From the IMG/VR virus record IMGVR_UViG_3300034407_003922, positions 1 to 49,888 of that record: a stretch of 49,888 bases of DNA; one strand, given 5' to 3'. The stretch comes from a virus. Below are positions 49,558-49,888 of the stretch, piece after piece; position 1 is the first letter of the stretch; every line of letters starts with the position of its first letter. The notes beneath the pieces are model-generated. The model was not told where the DNA came from, made no database searches, and saw nothing but the letters and a program-made list of their open reading frames with translations. The position numbers and the translations under genes are program-made.

Positions 49558-49860
49558 TAGTGCCGACTTATAGGCCATAGCGAAACCTTGTTCTTCTTCA
49601 GGCGTACCGTAGATGTATTGGGGACAAACAGTGTGGATGATGTACTTGGCAGGGAGTTTGAACGCTGGAGTAATGACCGACTCTCCCGGTTCTATTGGCC
49701 CAAGTGATTTGGCGAACACTTCTAGCTCAGGACCAGCTGCTTTATGCACGACTCCTGAGACACCGCTACCCGCTAAAAGACTTGGGTGAGCAGAGAAAAC
49801 GATGATATCTGCACCGCTTTGTAGGATGTCTCTAACTTGAATATTGATTGTAAGCTTCAA
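49525..49860 (-). CDS. Macro-domain protein, 3' truncated
   Basis: The 111-residue frame (TTG start at 49860) has LLAGSGVSGVVHKAAGPELE, VITPAFKLPAKYIIHTVCPQ and a start of the helix AYKSALSL. These are the macro (ADP-ribose-binding) domain landmarks, missing the last ~50 residues. The frame then runs into antisense integrase sequence (KAATIG) and stops. The usual NAAN that contacts ADP-ribose is FSAH here, so binding may be altered. Macro domains of this type remove ADP-ribose or sit in toxin and defence systems. The start is unsure, since the window ends 28 bases further. Confidence 0.65.
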   Translation of the reverse strand: MKLTINIQVRDILQSGADIIVFSAHPSLLAGSGVSGVVHKAAGPELEVFAKSLGPIEPGESVITPAFKLPAKYIIHTVCPQYIYGTPEEEQGFAMAYKSALSLKDKAATIG

Positions 49861-49888
49861 AATTATCCGATTTACTCGACCGACATAC

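Overview
The window is mostly one complete, circularly closed, AT-rich genome of a tailed phage (positions 1-48575 hold one full circle). It is joined at 48652/48653 to about 1.2 kb of a more GC-rich gammaproteobacterial chromosome. The host part carries the 3' half of smpB, an intact ssrA (tmRNA; tag peptide ANDESYALAA), an integrase remnant and a truncated macro-domain gene. The first 77 bases of the window recur exactly at 48576-48652, inside the 5' end of the large terminase gene. The phage is therefore a closed circle of 48575 bp opened in terL, and the smpB junction is either a real rearrangement or an assembly branch.

The phage looks like a temperate phage that lives as a plasmid. It has a ParF/ParG-like partition pair, a serine resolvase and lambda-like replication genes with a possible origin inside the initiator gene. 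I see no integrase of its own. Replication genes (4791 down to 2118) and then small genes and the putative small terminase run leftward into the large terminase across the circle junction. They continue leftward from 48650 through a second SSB, the portal (from a sigma70-like promoter at 44052-44080), MuF-like protein, ChaB/prohead protease, scaffold, capsid and several fibre or surface proteins. Connector genes, tail tube, tape measure, tail tip, fibre and lysis genes follow, down to 13904. A rightward arm (4951-10572) carries a RecE-like nuclease, an annealing-protein candidate, a string of ankyrin-repeat genes and a GTA-type holin.

The most unusual part is a seven-gene block (24687-30100) between the tail-terminator and tail-tube genes. 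It encodes two GT-A-like glycosyltransferases, three tandem related GT-B/KpsC-like proteins, an MptE/DUF115-like protein and a FkbM methyltransferase, nearly all translationally coupled. Elsewhere the same phage carries metK (S-adenosylmethionine) and manC (GDP-mannose). I infer a glycan-building and methylating pathway with its own donor supply, acting either on virion proteins or on the host surface. A phage-encoded outer-membrane barrel and five to six ankyrin genes point further to remodelling of the host or of a eukaryote-associated niche.

Two candidate programmed -1 frameshifts are visible. One is at A9 between the two tail assembly chaperone frames (23884-23892). The other is a textbook A-AAA-AAG heptamer (41112-41118) that would fuse a double ChaB protein to the prohead protease, whose conserved N-terminal segment lacks any start codon. 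All functions are read from sequence motifs and family knowledge only; no database search was run.
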